Shown: positions 48,901 through 58,995, counted from the first letter of the stretch. The stretch is DNA of 64,000 nt from Synaphobranchus kaupii (GCA_029718625.1 CM056389.1:19077521-19141520), one strand, 5' to 3'. The notes: generated from the sequence alone by a model not told the origin. Numbers and translations are program-made.

Positions 48901-51900
48901 GGATAACTGGAATACAGTTTTTCCACAAGGCTGCAAAAATGGCTGTGATGGGTTCAGAAACATCAGAACACTTCTCAGAATTTGACATTTTGCTCCCGGG
49001 GATACAGTTAGGATTTTACACACAGGATGACATTGATCACTTGATGCAGAATGTGACCGAGGTACAAAAGGAGGATAAAGAAAATGCTTTTCAAGATGAA
49101 AATTGGAAAGCCATTGAAACATTCATGACAAACATTGGAGTGGAAGAGCAGCATGATCTATTGTGTATTTTTGAGGCTGCTTGGGAACAAGCCGTTTCTA
49201 TTCATTGTTATAGAGCTACACACAATAAAGCAGCACTATTGAATGACAAGAAAATGGACAGAGACATGAACATCAAAATGCTCCTTTTGGAGAATGGTCA
49301 GGCAAGTGAAATAATGTCTGAAAAATCACTCATCGAAGCATCTGTTCAACAGTTAAAGTCTAAAATCAAATATTCTGATGAGTGCAAGCCAAACCCAGAA
49401 GACACTGAACGTTATATTGTTGTCCCCTCGTTCCTTAAGCAGTACTTGGAGAATCGATTGCCAGTGTTTGTGGGTAATGCCTTGAAGGCCATTGCAATGA
49501 CACAGGGCAGAGAGTACATTATTGATGTGTCATTATCTGCTGCTATGCAAAGCACTGAGAGTGAGTCTGACAGGCATCTCTACCATGCCATTATCCCAGT
49601 GGACTACCAGGCCAGTGGAGTTCTGGAGAAGGGCAAACGCTGGGGTGATGGCCTACAGCAGTTTCTGGAGATGAAGCACCAGTTAGCAATATCATCTCTC
49701 TCCAGTGTGACAAATTACATGTCAAATATGCAGCTCTTCAAAAGATACCTTAATGGAAGTGGAATCTTTGGTGTATCTGGAACATTGGGTGGGGATCCAG
49801 ACAAAGATTTCTTGAAAAGGCATTACAAAACAGACAGTTATGTGATACCAGCTCATCGCCGTAACAAGGTGGTTGAACTCCCTACCCAGCAGATTAGTGG
49901 TGCTTACTCTGATTGGCTAGAGGCAGTCTGCAAAACTACGCAGGCAGCTGCTAACAGGGGGCAAGTTGTCTTGGTGGTCTGTGAAGATGTGAACACAGCA
50001 AATGAGCTTCAGAAGGAAGTGAAATCTCTGTGTCGACCAATCACCATGTACACAATCAGTGAAAGGGATAATATTGAAGAAACTACATTTGCTAAGGGAA
50101 ACATCATTATTGCCACTAACTTGGGAGGACGTGGCACAGACATAAAGGTGGATAACGAGGTGAATCAGTGTGGCGGACTCTTTGTCCTCCTCTCATATTT
50201 TCCCGGAAACCGCCGAGTGGAGAAACAAGTGTTTGGACGTACAGCTAGGAAAGGAAACCCTGGTATGGTCCAGATGATACTCCACCTTGACCATCTGGCA
50301 CCAGCGTACCAAGGACAACCGGTGGAGGTCACGAGGCAGCTAAGAGAAGACTATGAAATCCATCGCATCTCTGATATGGAATCTAATGAGTTGCTGGAAA
50401 TTGAAATAAAGGAAAAATTGTTCTCCACATTTTGCAAATTTCTTAAGGAATTTGACACAAAGTATACAGAGCAAGAGAGAGATAACATGTTAAGCATGAA
50501 AGCAAAAAATGTGGAAGATACTATCAGACATCAAGGTAATAAACTTGATTACAAGCCAGCACTCAATGCTCTCAAAGAATCCTGGGCCTTTTGGTTGACA
50601 CTTCATGAGCATAATATTGAACAGCACAAGAATTTCTCAGACTTGGAAGCTGACTTGTTAGGACAGTTGACGAGAACTTGCAACATGATTTCACAGGGTC
50701 AAAGCCATAATTTCTATGATTATCTCAAACAAGCTGTGGTCAGAACTAACCTGCATTGTCGTACTAAAACAAAGTGTGACTATGGAGCAAAAGACTGCTG
50801 GCAGAAAGTTGTAGAATGCGATCCATTCTACAGAGCTGTGCCACTCTACAACCAAGCCTATATCACGATAAACCTTGCAAAGAAAGGCTATAAAGCAGAG
50901 GCTATTGAATTACTGAAGCAGTCAAAGGGGTCTCTGGATGTGTACATTTCAGAGACATCAAATACTGCAGTTGCTGGTCAGATGGCAATGAGAGGAAACT
51001 TTAAGCCACATTATGATGGTACTTGCCATTTTCAGAACCAGATGCAATCTCGGATGGACATTTTCAAAGCATGGGGAGAGTGCATAGACAATGCTCTGAA
51101 GAAACTTCAAGAACTAGAGAAAAGTAACTCTGATGCCATCACTGAGGAATCCTCAGTTTATTCGCTCTCAGATGAGAAGGACTTTGTCACCACCAATGAG
51201 CTCATGGCCATGTATGAGGTTGGCCTTGGAATTGTGTTTGAGATAAAACAAAAACCAAAATTTAATGTGGATGCTTTGATTTGTTTTCTACTTGGTGTGG
51301 CCCAGGTTCTAGCTGGTGTTCTTATTTGTGCATTCTCGTTTGGCTCTGCCTCTCAGTTTGGTCTTGCATTGATCGCTGAGGGTGTGTCTGACATGATCAT
51401 TGGCATTGTGGGTATGAAAACTGGTGTTTTTAGTTGGGCGTCCTGGGCCATCGCCAAAGCCATCAGCATTGGAATATCATTGGTCAGTGCTGGATTTGGA
51501 AAGGCCTCAAAAGGCTTACTAAATGGAACAAATACCCTGGCCTCTGTTGCTAAAAGGTTCATCCAATCAATGTCCATCAAAGGTGCTGCCATGGCAGCAT
51601 TCTCTTCAGTGTCTAGAAACACAGTGAGGATGGGAACAGATGTTGTGGTCAAACAGACTTTAAAACATGCTGTGAAATATGCTGGGCAGGAAATTATTAA
51701 GCAGACAGCAATGGATGGATTGGGCTACATAATTGATGCAGGAGTTCATCATGCACTGAAGGAGCTTATAGATTCAACTTTAAGCAAATCCTTCAAAGAT
51801 GAAATAAAAGGAAATGGTGACTTGAATGACGCACTTACAGACCTTATATGCTCTGGTGTTCCAAAGTCGGCTCTGCTGAAAGAACATACGGACTTCAAGA

Positions 51901-54900
51901 TTGACAAATCTTGTAAGAGAGATATTAAAGGAGTGGTGAAATCAATGGAAGAAGGTGTTATTCCTCATCTCATGACAGACTGCACCACTATACCTGAGGT
52001 TATTGGCAGGCTCTCTGAGGTGAGTACAAAAGCCTCAGAGCTCATGGACAAAGCAAGAGTACCTGGCAAAGTCCAAGCAGCCATCAGTGCAAGTTGTGTT
52101 GTACTAAAATACAGCACAGTGTTAATGCAAATCTTGGAATCTATCCCAACAAAGGAAGTTATCAATGACAAATTTGTCCCCAAGTTCAAACAAGAGTTTG
52201 ATAAGCAGCTGGTTGAGAGCTATGACCATGATGGAAGACATAATCTCCCTGATGTGAAACGCTTGAAGGATGAACTTTTGGAATCAATCTCAAAAACTGT
52301 GTACCAGGCATTCAGTGAGGCATGTGCCACAAATACAACAATGTTTATGAAACAGATTTTTCGGAAGAAGATTAGTAAGGCAACAGAGGCCATTGGGAAA
52401 GCCTCAAGCAATATATTTGGCAGAAACAAAACCCAAGAGTTTTTCCAGGAGCAGCAGCAGAGATATAATATGAAATCCAAAGCAAAGATTGCAACAGGGA
52501 ATTTGTTTGAAGCCGAAAAACAAGATCTTCACAATTATATAAGTAAGATGTCTGACACTAAACGGCAAGCTTCTGAACTGGACCTCTATGTCCTCACTAA
52601 GAGTGACCTCCTTCAGGGCAAAGGTATTAAGGTAAAAATGTTCAATAAAGATGGCCAACCAATCTATGAGAATACCTACCCTGGCAGTGACCACTCGGCA
52701 GGATGCATCACTCTCAAACTGACCAGACAGCCAGAGAATGCCGAAAAGTATGTACTTCTGAGCTCCTAATTTTCTATTGTCACACTTTATTAACCTGAAG
52801 TTAACATTAACATTCTGAAGTTAATTGCTATTTTAGCTGAACTTTTAATAACAGCTTGATCAAGTGTTCAAAATTCCAAAAATGAATGTTTTGTATTTTT
52901 GATTTGCTCTTTTAGTAAGAGGAGCCTTTTCACAATACTTAAAGACAAAGTCCAAGGCGTGCAAAGACCCCATGTTGGCCATTACACCATTATCCACCCA
53001 GATGGCTCTGAGAGTCCAGTGATATCAGATGGTCAGAACTGCCTGTACCATGCTGTAGTCCAGGCAACAAGTACTGGTCAAGAACAAGACATTCAACATA
53101 GAGCAGCTGTTCTGCGCAGTGAAGTACAAAGAGAGGTAAGCCATTGTTTTCTTTGCCTGCGATAATAAAAGCACTGTAAAACCTACCTAGAATGTCGAAA
53201 GACTAAAACAAAAAAACTACAGTGCCCTCCAAAGTATGCTAAAGGGAGAGTGACATTAGTCTTTTGCTGTACACTTAAGACATTTAGATTTGCGATCAAA
53301 AGATTAATATGAGACAAAAGAACAAACAATAAGCTTTTATTTCATGATATTTACATGCATATGTTTCATATGAAACACCATTTTACAGAAACAGATGTTG
53401 TGATGTGTTGAGTACCCCCATTTTCAGCTGTGCAAAATTCAGTTAACAGATGACTGACAGGTGTTACCTGTTGCTCAGGTGTTTCCTTTGGCTTGGATTG
53501 TTCACATATAAAAGAGCAGTGAGTGTCTAGACTTCTCATCTGTGGAGACTGCATTTGGAGTCAGAAGACTCACACTAATTCAACTAGCTCTATTCCAAAG
53601 CAATGCTACCCAGTATTTCCTAAATTGTTTAATGTAACTTGGCCCTGTGTTTTTTCATCGTACCAGAATGTGGTCATTCAAACTTTATGTGCTACGATAG
53701 GCAATATTGTTAGTTGTTACTTGGCCTCATTTTGATATCAATACTTTAACTGGCAGGCCTAGTTTTTGCTGGTAATTACTTACTTGAAATTAAATTATTA
53801 TTCATTACTTACTGTTATGTAGGCTATTTGTGAGTAACTTAGCATTTTTTTATGTTGAAAAGGTTTTTTTGTTCAGATATTATATACTCTAAGGGTGGGC
53901 CACTGAGAATAATCCAAAGCGTACCAACTCATCTGTGAAATACAGAGGAGGTAGTGTTACGGCTTGGGCATGTAACTCATCTGTGAAATACAGAGGAGGT
54001 AGTGTTACGGCTTGGGCATGTAATTCATCTGTGAAATACAGAGGAGGTAGTGTTACGGCTTGGGCATGTAACTCATCTGTGAAATACAGAGGAGGTAGTG
54101 TTACGGCTTGGGCATGTAACTCATCTGTGAAATACAGAGGAGGTAGTGTTACGGCTTGGGCATGTAACTCATCTGTGAAATACAGAGGAGGTAGTGTTAT
54201 GGCTTGGGCATGCAACTAATCTGTGAAATACAGAGGAGGTAGTGTTACGGCTTGGGCATGTAACTCATCTGTGAAATACAGAGGAGGTAGTGTTACGGCT
54301 TGGGCATGTAACTCATCTGTGAAATACAGAGGAGGTAGTGTTACGGCTTGGGCATGTAACTCATCTGTGAAATACAGAGGAGGTAGTGTTACGGCTTGGG
54401 CATGTAACTCATCTGTGAAATACAGAGGAGGTAGTGTTACGGCTTGGGCATGTAACTCATCTGTGAAATACAGAGGAGGTAGTGTTATGGCTTGGGCATG
54501 TAACTAATCTGTGAAATACAGAGGAGGTAGTGTTACGGCTTGGGCATGTAACTCATCTGTGAAATACAGAGGAGGTAGTGTTACGGCTTGGGCATGTAAC
54601 TCATCTGTGAAATACAGAGGAGGTAGTGTTACGGCTTGGGCATGTAACTCATCTGTGAAATACAGAGGAGGTAGTGTTACGGCTTGGGCATGTAACTCAT
54701 CTGTGAAATAGAGAGGAGGTAGTGTTACGGCTTGGGCATGTATGGCTGCTTCTCAAACAGGCTCATTCATCTTTATTGATGATGTTACGGAGGATGGCAG
54801 CAGGATGAATTTGGAAGCGTACAGATCTACAAAGCGCTTCATCCTGCAGCAAGACAATGAACCCAAACACAGTGCTGACACAACCAAAGCATTCCATCCC

Positions 54901-57054
54901 ATCCATACAGTATCTAACCCGCTTATTCCTGGTTAGAGGGTCACGAGGGGCTGGAGCCTATCCCAGCATGCATTTGGCAAGATCCAGGAATACACACTGG
55001 ACAGGTAGCCAATCCATCTCAGGGCACACAAACACCATTCACTCACACTCATACCTATGGGCAATTTAGAGTCAATTAGCCTAACCTGCATGTCTTTGGA
55101 CTGTGGGAGGAAACCCACGTGGACACAGGGAGAACATGCAAACTCCACACAGAAAGGCCCTCGGCCAGGATTCAAACTCAGTAATTTCAGGCTGTGAGGT
55201 AACAGTGCTAGCCACTGAACCACCATGCCACCCACCTAAGCATTCATCAATGAGAAAAAGTGGAAAGTTTTTGGACTGGCCAAGTCAGTCCCCTGATGGA
55301 AATCCAATCGATGATCTACTGAAAGCAGCTGAACTGAAGGCCAGGAAAAGCATCTTCAAAGAAGATACCAAACATTTGGTGATGTCATTGGGTCATAGAC
55401 CTGATGCATGCAAGTACTGCATTCATGGGCTATGCAACCAAGTATTAGACTTGCTTTTAAGTTAATCTGTTATTTTAAATTTTCCATAGCTGAAAATGGG
55501 GCACCAACACAAAAACAACAATTTCTGTAACATAATAAAAACATACGCATGTACATAAACATAAAGGTAGATTGTATCATGTTCATCTTCTGATCTCAAA
55601 TCTAATTCCAAAGTATAACAAAATCCCAGAGAATCGTAAACAAAACAGCAGGAAAATTAAATTAAATTAAAAAAAATAAAAAAGGAAAGAGCAGACCTGT
55701 ATGTTTAAACGGGAGTATACACATTGTGATGCTCCCATGGGTGCAGTGCCTCTTACGCAGAATGGCTCTTCAACATCAAAAAATCTGTGTGTTTTCCAGG
55801 ACTTAAAATCTCAAAAATAAAAATCTCTTTCCACTAGGGGGTGCTATTTCTGCATTCTCCACTGTGATTCAGGGCTGGCGGATGGCCAGTTTATCACATG
55901 GAGAACAGACAGAAACAACAAAAAAAGATAATTGGCTTCCCACCTTTTAATTGGGCTATATATTGAAAGTGAACAAAATTTTTAAAACAACAAAAAAGGC
56001 CAATCTGGCATCCAAACTCCAGAAACCCAAGCAGGCAAAAAAAGGTACAAAAGAAATCACAGAAAGTCACAAAAGAAAGCAGCCAAACCATGCAGCGACC
56101 TCCAGAATATTCCACAACATTCCACCTTAGGCCTGATTACCAGGCCTTTTATTAAGCCCACCAATGAGGTAATGGGCAGCAGCTGAATTCATTACAATCA
56201 ACTACACCTGCTCTATACCTGTGAGTACGGCCAGTGCTGCCCCCTGGTGGACAGCACCCCAACTCCCTTCCTGGCACCACAACATTCATATACTGTAGAA
56301 TGCTGGGGTATGGACTACAAGCCTCCATGTGACCTGTGGACTACAAGCCACCATGTGACCTGTGGACTACAAGCCACCATGTGACCTGTGGACTACAAGC
56401 CTCCATGTGACCTGTGGACTACAAGCCACCATGTGACCTGTGGGGGCTATATAGGGATAGGGGATTAGGAAAGACCAATCACAGGGGTCGCATACAGTTG
56501 CCTGGGAAAAGCACTGAAAAACAATATGGATAAATACCACAAATATACAAACAAGAATAAGTGCACAAAATTGGCAAAAAATATTGACTATACACACATT
56601 CTGTATGTACAAGTGTACATATGTGCAATGGCACTGTGAGTACAAATTAAGTCGTACAATATCTTACATTTTCACTTATTAAAACATAAAATACATTAAA
56701 ATAAAACTCATATATTTGTCAGAGATGATACCTTTGGATCTTCTCTCATTTATTTCCCCACTTTCTGTTTTCCGTAACAGGTTAGCCAGAACCTTTCAGC
56801 ATATGGTGGGTTAGCAAGACTCCAGAAGCACTATGACGAATGGCAGAAAACTCCTGGAAAATATGCTGTTATAGGAGGAACAAGACCGAAAACTCACCTC
56901 ATCAATGATGAGGAGTATAAGCATTCAATCTCACCAATGAAAAAGAAAGAGATATCTCCTGGAACAACAGAATATGACATCGCTGCGACGTACCACCTTG
57001 GATATGTTGGAACATATGAAGAGTTAAGTAGTTTTTCATCTTGGTATAGATCAG
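42761..57054 (+). CDS. SecA-like DEAD ATPase fused to coiled coil and OTU-like domain, spliced gene
   Basis: Six coding exons: 42773-42901, 43006-43228, 44565-45211, 47379-52747, 52916-53135 and 56781-57054. Every intron has GT...AG ends, and phases match at all five junctions (0, 1, 0, 2, 0), which supports one transcript. The protein of about 2,290 residues has an MGNSVT start, a novel N-domain, a coiled coil (about 118-330), a SecA-type helicase core (about 640-1310), a hydrophobic Gly-rich segment (about 1615-1700) and an OTU-like Cys box near residue 2164. SecA moves preproteins through SecY in bacteria and plastids; an animal nuclear homologue has no known SecYEG partner, so its role is unknown. 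Coiled coil and myristoylation motif suggest a cytoplasmic, possibly membrane-attached, oligomer (inference). The 3' end is missing. Remote origin by gene transfer is plausible but unproven. Confidence 0.85.
43006..43228 (+). CDS. exon 2: novel N-terminal domain
   Basis: The acceptor TTTCTTTCCCCTCAG and donor CTACG/GTAAGA bound an open frame of 74 codons plus one base. It reads CGTLAAWQSATYKERRSS, then ISLSYHYGFSEDTTFTIKES and LIELHCNKFSIVKTCPNY. Alternating hydrophobics suggest a small beta-rich fold. I recognise no family. Confidence 0.75.
44362..44465 (+). mobile_element. LINE/SINE 3' tail in intron 2
   Basis: Reads GGTGGTGGTTGAGGTGAGTT, then AAAGGCGGTATATAAATGCC and ends near ATTATCATTATT. 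Same family as 35668-35780. Confidence 0.8.
44565..45211 (+). CDS. exon 3: coiled coil of 13-residue repeats
   Basis: After the acceptor CCCTTTCTCAAAAG the frame gives KIEEDRVRQQQLQHEQ, nine copies of a 13-residue repeat (QRQEALKRQLEEQ), then ELRRLIRLEQEKKIEEEI and SAAIEWDE at the donor GATGAG/GTATGT. Highly charged, rich in Glu, Gln and Arg, without prolines in the repeat: a long helical coiled coil. The repeats are 39-bp DNA repeats, so length may vary between individuals. The donor is the first of an 11-unit series; only it keeps the frame, because a TAG follows at 45251. Confidence 0.85.
44613..44970 (+). repeat. 39-bp coding minisatellite, nine copies
   Basis: The unit CAACAACGTCAGGAGGCACT plus GAAAAGACAATTAGAGGAA is repeated nine times with very few differences (AGAAGA for AAAAGA, CAAATA for CAATTA). 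39 is a multiple of three, so copy-number change keeps the frame. Confidence 0.96.
45186..45750 (+). repeat. 53-bp minisatellite duplicating an exon end and splice donor
   Basis: Eleven GATGAG/GTATGT-type junctions are spaced exactly 53 bases apart from 45212 to 45742; the third (45318) has AT instead of GT. Each unit holds the last ~25 coding bases of exon 3 (CAGCTGCTATAGAGTGGGA) and the first intron bases. 53 is not a multiple of three. Confidence 0.95.
46061..46275 (+). mobile_element. MITE with CCAATTCCAAAAAAGG ends (copy 2), in intron 3
   Basis: Matches 9578-9793 in reverse complement across its length. Beyond it lies TGATATCAAAAGACTCTTGA (46374 on), the reverse complement of a word near 2500. 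Confidence 0.75.
46797..46960 (+). repeat. 16-bp minisatellite in intron 3
   Basis: About ten copies of CATTCACAGCACTAAT or ...TAAC. Confidence 0.93.
47379..52747 (+). CDS. exon 4: SecA-like helicase core and hydrophobic segment
   Basis: A 5.37-kb uninterrupted exon starts RSEIDQRFNDLLLEN after acceptor TTTCTCTAATTCTAG. SecA motifs in order: Walker A GTGEGKS (Lys at 48417), VTSSPVLARRDQAEW, IVYGTVSDFAADALRQEF, Walker B DLVIIDEVDY (48726-48755), GKRWGDGLQQFLEMKH, GIFGVSGTLGG, NIIIATNLGGRGTDIK, and RRVEKQVFGRTARKGNPG with the arginine finger region. Bacterial SecA has the same order; the stretch between Walker B and GKRW replaces its preprotein-binding domain and is diverged. Downstream come a helical region, a Cys-containing CHFQNQ stretch, hydrophobic GVAQVLAGVLICAFSFG and LIAEGVSDMIIGIVGM (51280-51500), and a long helical tail. 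The in-frame TAA at 52767 is avoided by the GTATGT donor at 52748. Confidence 0.9.
52916..53135 (+). CDS. exon 5: OTU-like cysteine box
   Basis: Acceptor TTTGCTCTTTTAG, donor GAGAG/GTAAGC. It reads RSLFTILKDKVQGVQRPHVG, YTIIHPDGSESPVISDGQNC, LYHAVVQATSTGQEQDIQHR. DGQNCLYHAV resembles the catalytic Cys box of OTU deubiquitinases (DGxCLFRAV type) with an extra residue; the Cys codon is at 53040. Asp before it could be the OTU catalytic Asp. Whether it is an active protease cannot be told; the matching His was not identified. Confidence 0.75.
53577..53850. mobile_element. short relative of the 15.4-kb fold-back element
   Basis: AACTAGCTCTATTCCAAAGC on the left and GGCAGGCCTAGTTTTTGC on the right match parts of the two arms at 15590 and 16470, joined with most of the spacer deleted. 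Confidence 0.8.
53931..54740 (+). repeat. 48-bp minisatellite built from a transposase motif, ~17 copies
   Basis: The unit AACTCATCTGTGAAATACAG plus AGGAGGTAGTGTTACGGCTT and GGGCATGT encodes NSSVKYRGGSVTAWAC. A higher-order period of six units (288 bases) is visible: every sixth unit has GTTATGG and is followed by AACTAATCTG, at about 54200 and 54490. Confidence 0.95.
54895..55237 (-). mobile_element. tRNA-like repeat insertion with AAGCATTC duplication
   Basis: A dispersed fish repeat (AGGGGCTGGAGCCTATCCCA, CATGTCTTTGGACTGTGGGA, GAGAACATGCAAACTCCACA). On the minus strand the outer part TGGTTCAGTGGCTAGCACTG is tRNA-like. AAGCATTC flanks it at 54887-54894 and 55238-55245, so it inserted into the transposase sequence. 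Confidence 0.85.
55621..56320. other. intron 5 sequence with two CTCF-like motifs
   Basis: CCACTAGGGGGTGCTA (55831-55846) and, on the minus strand, CCACCAGGGGGCAGCAC (56235-56252) fit the core CTCF motif CCASYAGRKGGCRS, the first with one mismatch. No exon was recognised. Confidence 0.5.
56322..56442 (+). repeat. 26-bp minisatellite, about five copies
   Basis: Unit GGACTACAAGCCACCATGTG plus ACCTGT, with CC(A/T)CC variants. Confidence 0.93.
56781..57054 (+). CDS. exon 6: continuation of the OTU-like region
   Basis: Acceptor TTTCTGTTTTCCGTAACAG in phase 0. It reads VSQNLSAYGGLARLQKHYDE, KYAVIGGTRPKTHLINDEEY, TEYDIAATYHLGYVGTYEEL. A donor-like ATCAG/GTGACA lies at 57054; without it the frame runs into the 41-bp minisatellite and stops at 57149. 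No later exon with matching phase was found, so the true C-terminus is unknown. Confidence 0.7.
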
Positions 57055-57079
57055 GTGACAGAAACATGTTAGTGATGAA

Positions 57080-57988
57080 GAGTCAGTGTGCATACAGTAT
57101 ATCTATAGATGCACAGGTCATCATTAGTGTGCATACCGTATATCTATAGATGCACAGGTCATCATTAGTGTGCATACAGTATATATATAGATGCACAGGT
57201 CATCATTAGTGTGCATACCGTATATCTATAGATGCACAGGTCATCATTAGTGTGCATACCGTATATCTATAGATGCACAGGTGATCATTAGTGTGCATAC
57301 AGTATATCTATAGATGCACAGGTCATCATTAGTGTGCACACAGTATATCTATAGATGCACAGGTCATCATTAGTGTGCATACAGTATATCTATAGATGCA
57401 CAGGTCATCATTAGTGTGCATACAGTATATCTATAGATGCACAGGTCATCATTAGTGTGCATACAGTATATCTATAGATGCACAGGTCATCATTAGTGTG
57501 CATACAGTATATCTATAGATGCACAGGTCATCATTAGTGTGCATACAGTATATCTATAGATGCACAGGTCATCATTAGTGTGCATACAGTATATCTACAG
57601 ATGCACAGGTCATCATTAGTGTGCATACAGTATATCAATAGATGCACAGGTCATCATTAGTGTGCATACAGTATATCTATAGATGCACAGGTCATCATTA
57701 GTGTGCATACAGTATATCTACAGATGCACAGGTCATCATTAGTGCGCATACAGTATATCTATAGATGCACAGGTCATCATTAGTGTGCATACTGTATATC
57801 TATAGATGCACAGGTCATCATTAGTGTGCATACAGTATATCTATAGATGCACAGGTCATCATTAGTGTGCATACAGTATATCTATAGATGCACAGGTCAT
57901 CATTAGTGTGCATACAGTATATCTATAGATGCACAGGTCATCATTAGTGTGCATACAGTATATCTATAGATGCACAGGTCATCATTAC
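57080..57988 (+). repeat. 41-bp minisatellite, about 22 copies, abutting exon 6
   Basis: Unit TGTGCATACAGTATATCTAT plus AGATGCACAGGTCATCATTAG. Variants are single bases (ACAG/ACCG, CTAT/CTAC). The first unit is entered by the open frame of exon 6. Confidence 0.96.
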
Positions 57989-58129
57989 TACAGCACAGTC
58001 ATCCATTCATTCATACATTTATCATTCATTCATGAGCATTGAAGTAGATTAAATTTGAGCTCCTAAGAGAGAAATGTAAGAAATTGGGGGAGAGATGCAT
58101 CCTCCTTTTTTTTTTGCCACTTGTTATGC

Positions 58130-58620
58130 AAGTTTATTTACTCTGAGAAATGGATGCTATTTATATATGTGGAGATTTAAATGCCGAATTGGAGGATTAA
58201 ATTATTTAATTCCCGATATTGACAACATTCCACCACAAATTGCTCTGGGCGATTATGTTATTAAACACGGCAAGACTTTACTTGAATTTTTAAGAGACTC
58301 TAAAATGTGTGTAGAATATGCCCACTGAGTGGTAACTTTACATCAGTGTCTCCAAAAGAAAAGGCAACTGTGGCCTATCTAGTGGCCCCTTTTAATTGTT
58401 TAGAAAATGGTTTTGAGCTTCAAGTTCTACTGGCAAGTGAAACGGCGGAAAATGCTGTATGTTTTGACCTAGTAGGAGACAGATGTCGATTGCCTGACCA
58501 TTCTTTGTTACTAATGAGGTTTTACATTGACCTTGGAATGTTACAACATGTTAGGCCCACTTTAAACAGGCAGCCTGCTGAAGGATGTGGGAGAAGAGAT
58601 GTATCTGATGTACCTAAGCT
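58130..58620 (+). pseudogene. LINE endonuclease fragment
   Basis: Frames 58095-58328 and 58307-58624 give CRIGGLNYLIPDIDNIPPQ, KHGKTLLEFLRDSKMCV, then FTSVSPKEKATVAYLVAPFN and FDLVGDRCRLPDHSLLLMRF. SVSPKEKATVAYLV and LPDHSLLL match the SxxG/D-Y and SDH regions of APE endonucleases of fish retroelements. A frameshift near 58325 breaks it. Confidence 0.7.
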
Positions 58621-58877
58621 CTGATATGGGTCACCTAGCAATGCTGAAATTCCACTTCCTGCCTGTTTTATGAAGATTTAAGGAAAACACTTTTTGATAA
58701 ATTACAGAGGCACACATATTTAGGAATACTAGAAGACTAGGTGATATAATTAAATATATTTTTGAAAACAATTTATTTGTGATATCAAATTACCTTTACA
58801 CGTCCTGGAATAGGAGGAAACGAACAAATTGACTAGTATGACTCTCAGAAAGATTATTTCTTTCTCTCCCTCTCTTT

Positions 58878-58995
<118 letters not shown>

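Larger units (their letters stand above)
53218..55620 (+). mobile_element. Tc1/mariner transposon in intron 5, heavily rearranged
   Basis: Begins TA then CAGTGCCCTCCAAAGTATG. An AATAATCCAAAGCG...GGAGGTAGTGTT segment encodes the transposase motif KYRGGSVTAWAC, followed by FILQQDNEPKHSADTTKAF (the DN of the second catalytic Asp) and FGLAKSVP (decayed WPSQSPD). It is interrupted by a fold-back MITE (53577-53850), a 48-bp minisatellite and a tRNA-like repeat (54895-55237). It is dead. Confidence 0.85.

Noticed and set aside
47507..52694. Many minus-strand frames of 60-165 codons opposite the SecA-like exon
   Set aside because: They are shadows of the 1.8-kb-codon plus-strand frame, with no motifs or promoters of their own.
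53935..54711. Three frames of NSSVKYRGGSVTAWAC repeats as a repeat protein gene
   Set aside because: The period and motif show they come from an amplified transposase segment; stops recur every six units and there is no start context or host gene link.
54742..54936. Small gene starting MAASQTGSFIFIDD
   Set aside because: It is the continuation of the Tc1/mariner transposase remnant, ended by the tRNA-like insertion.
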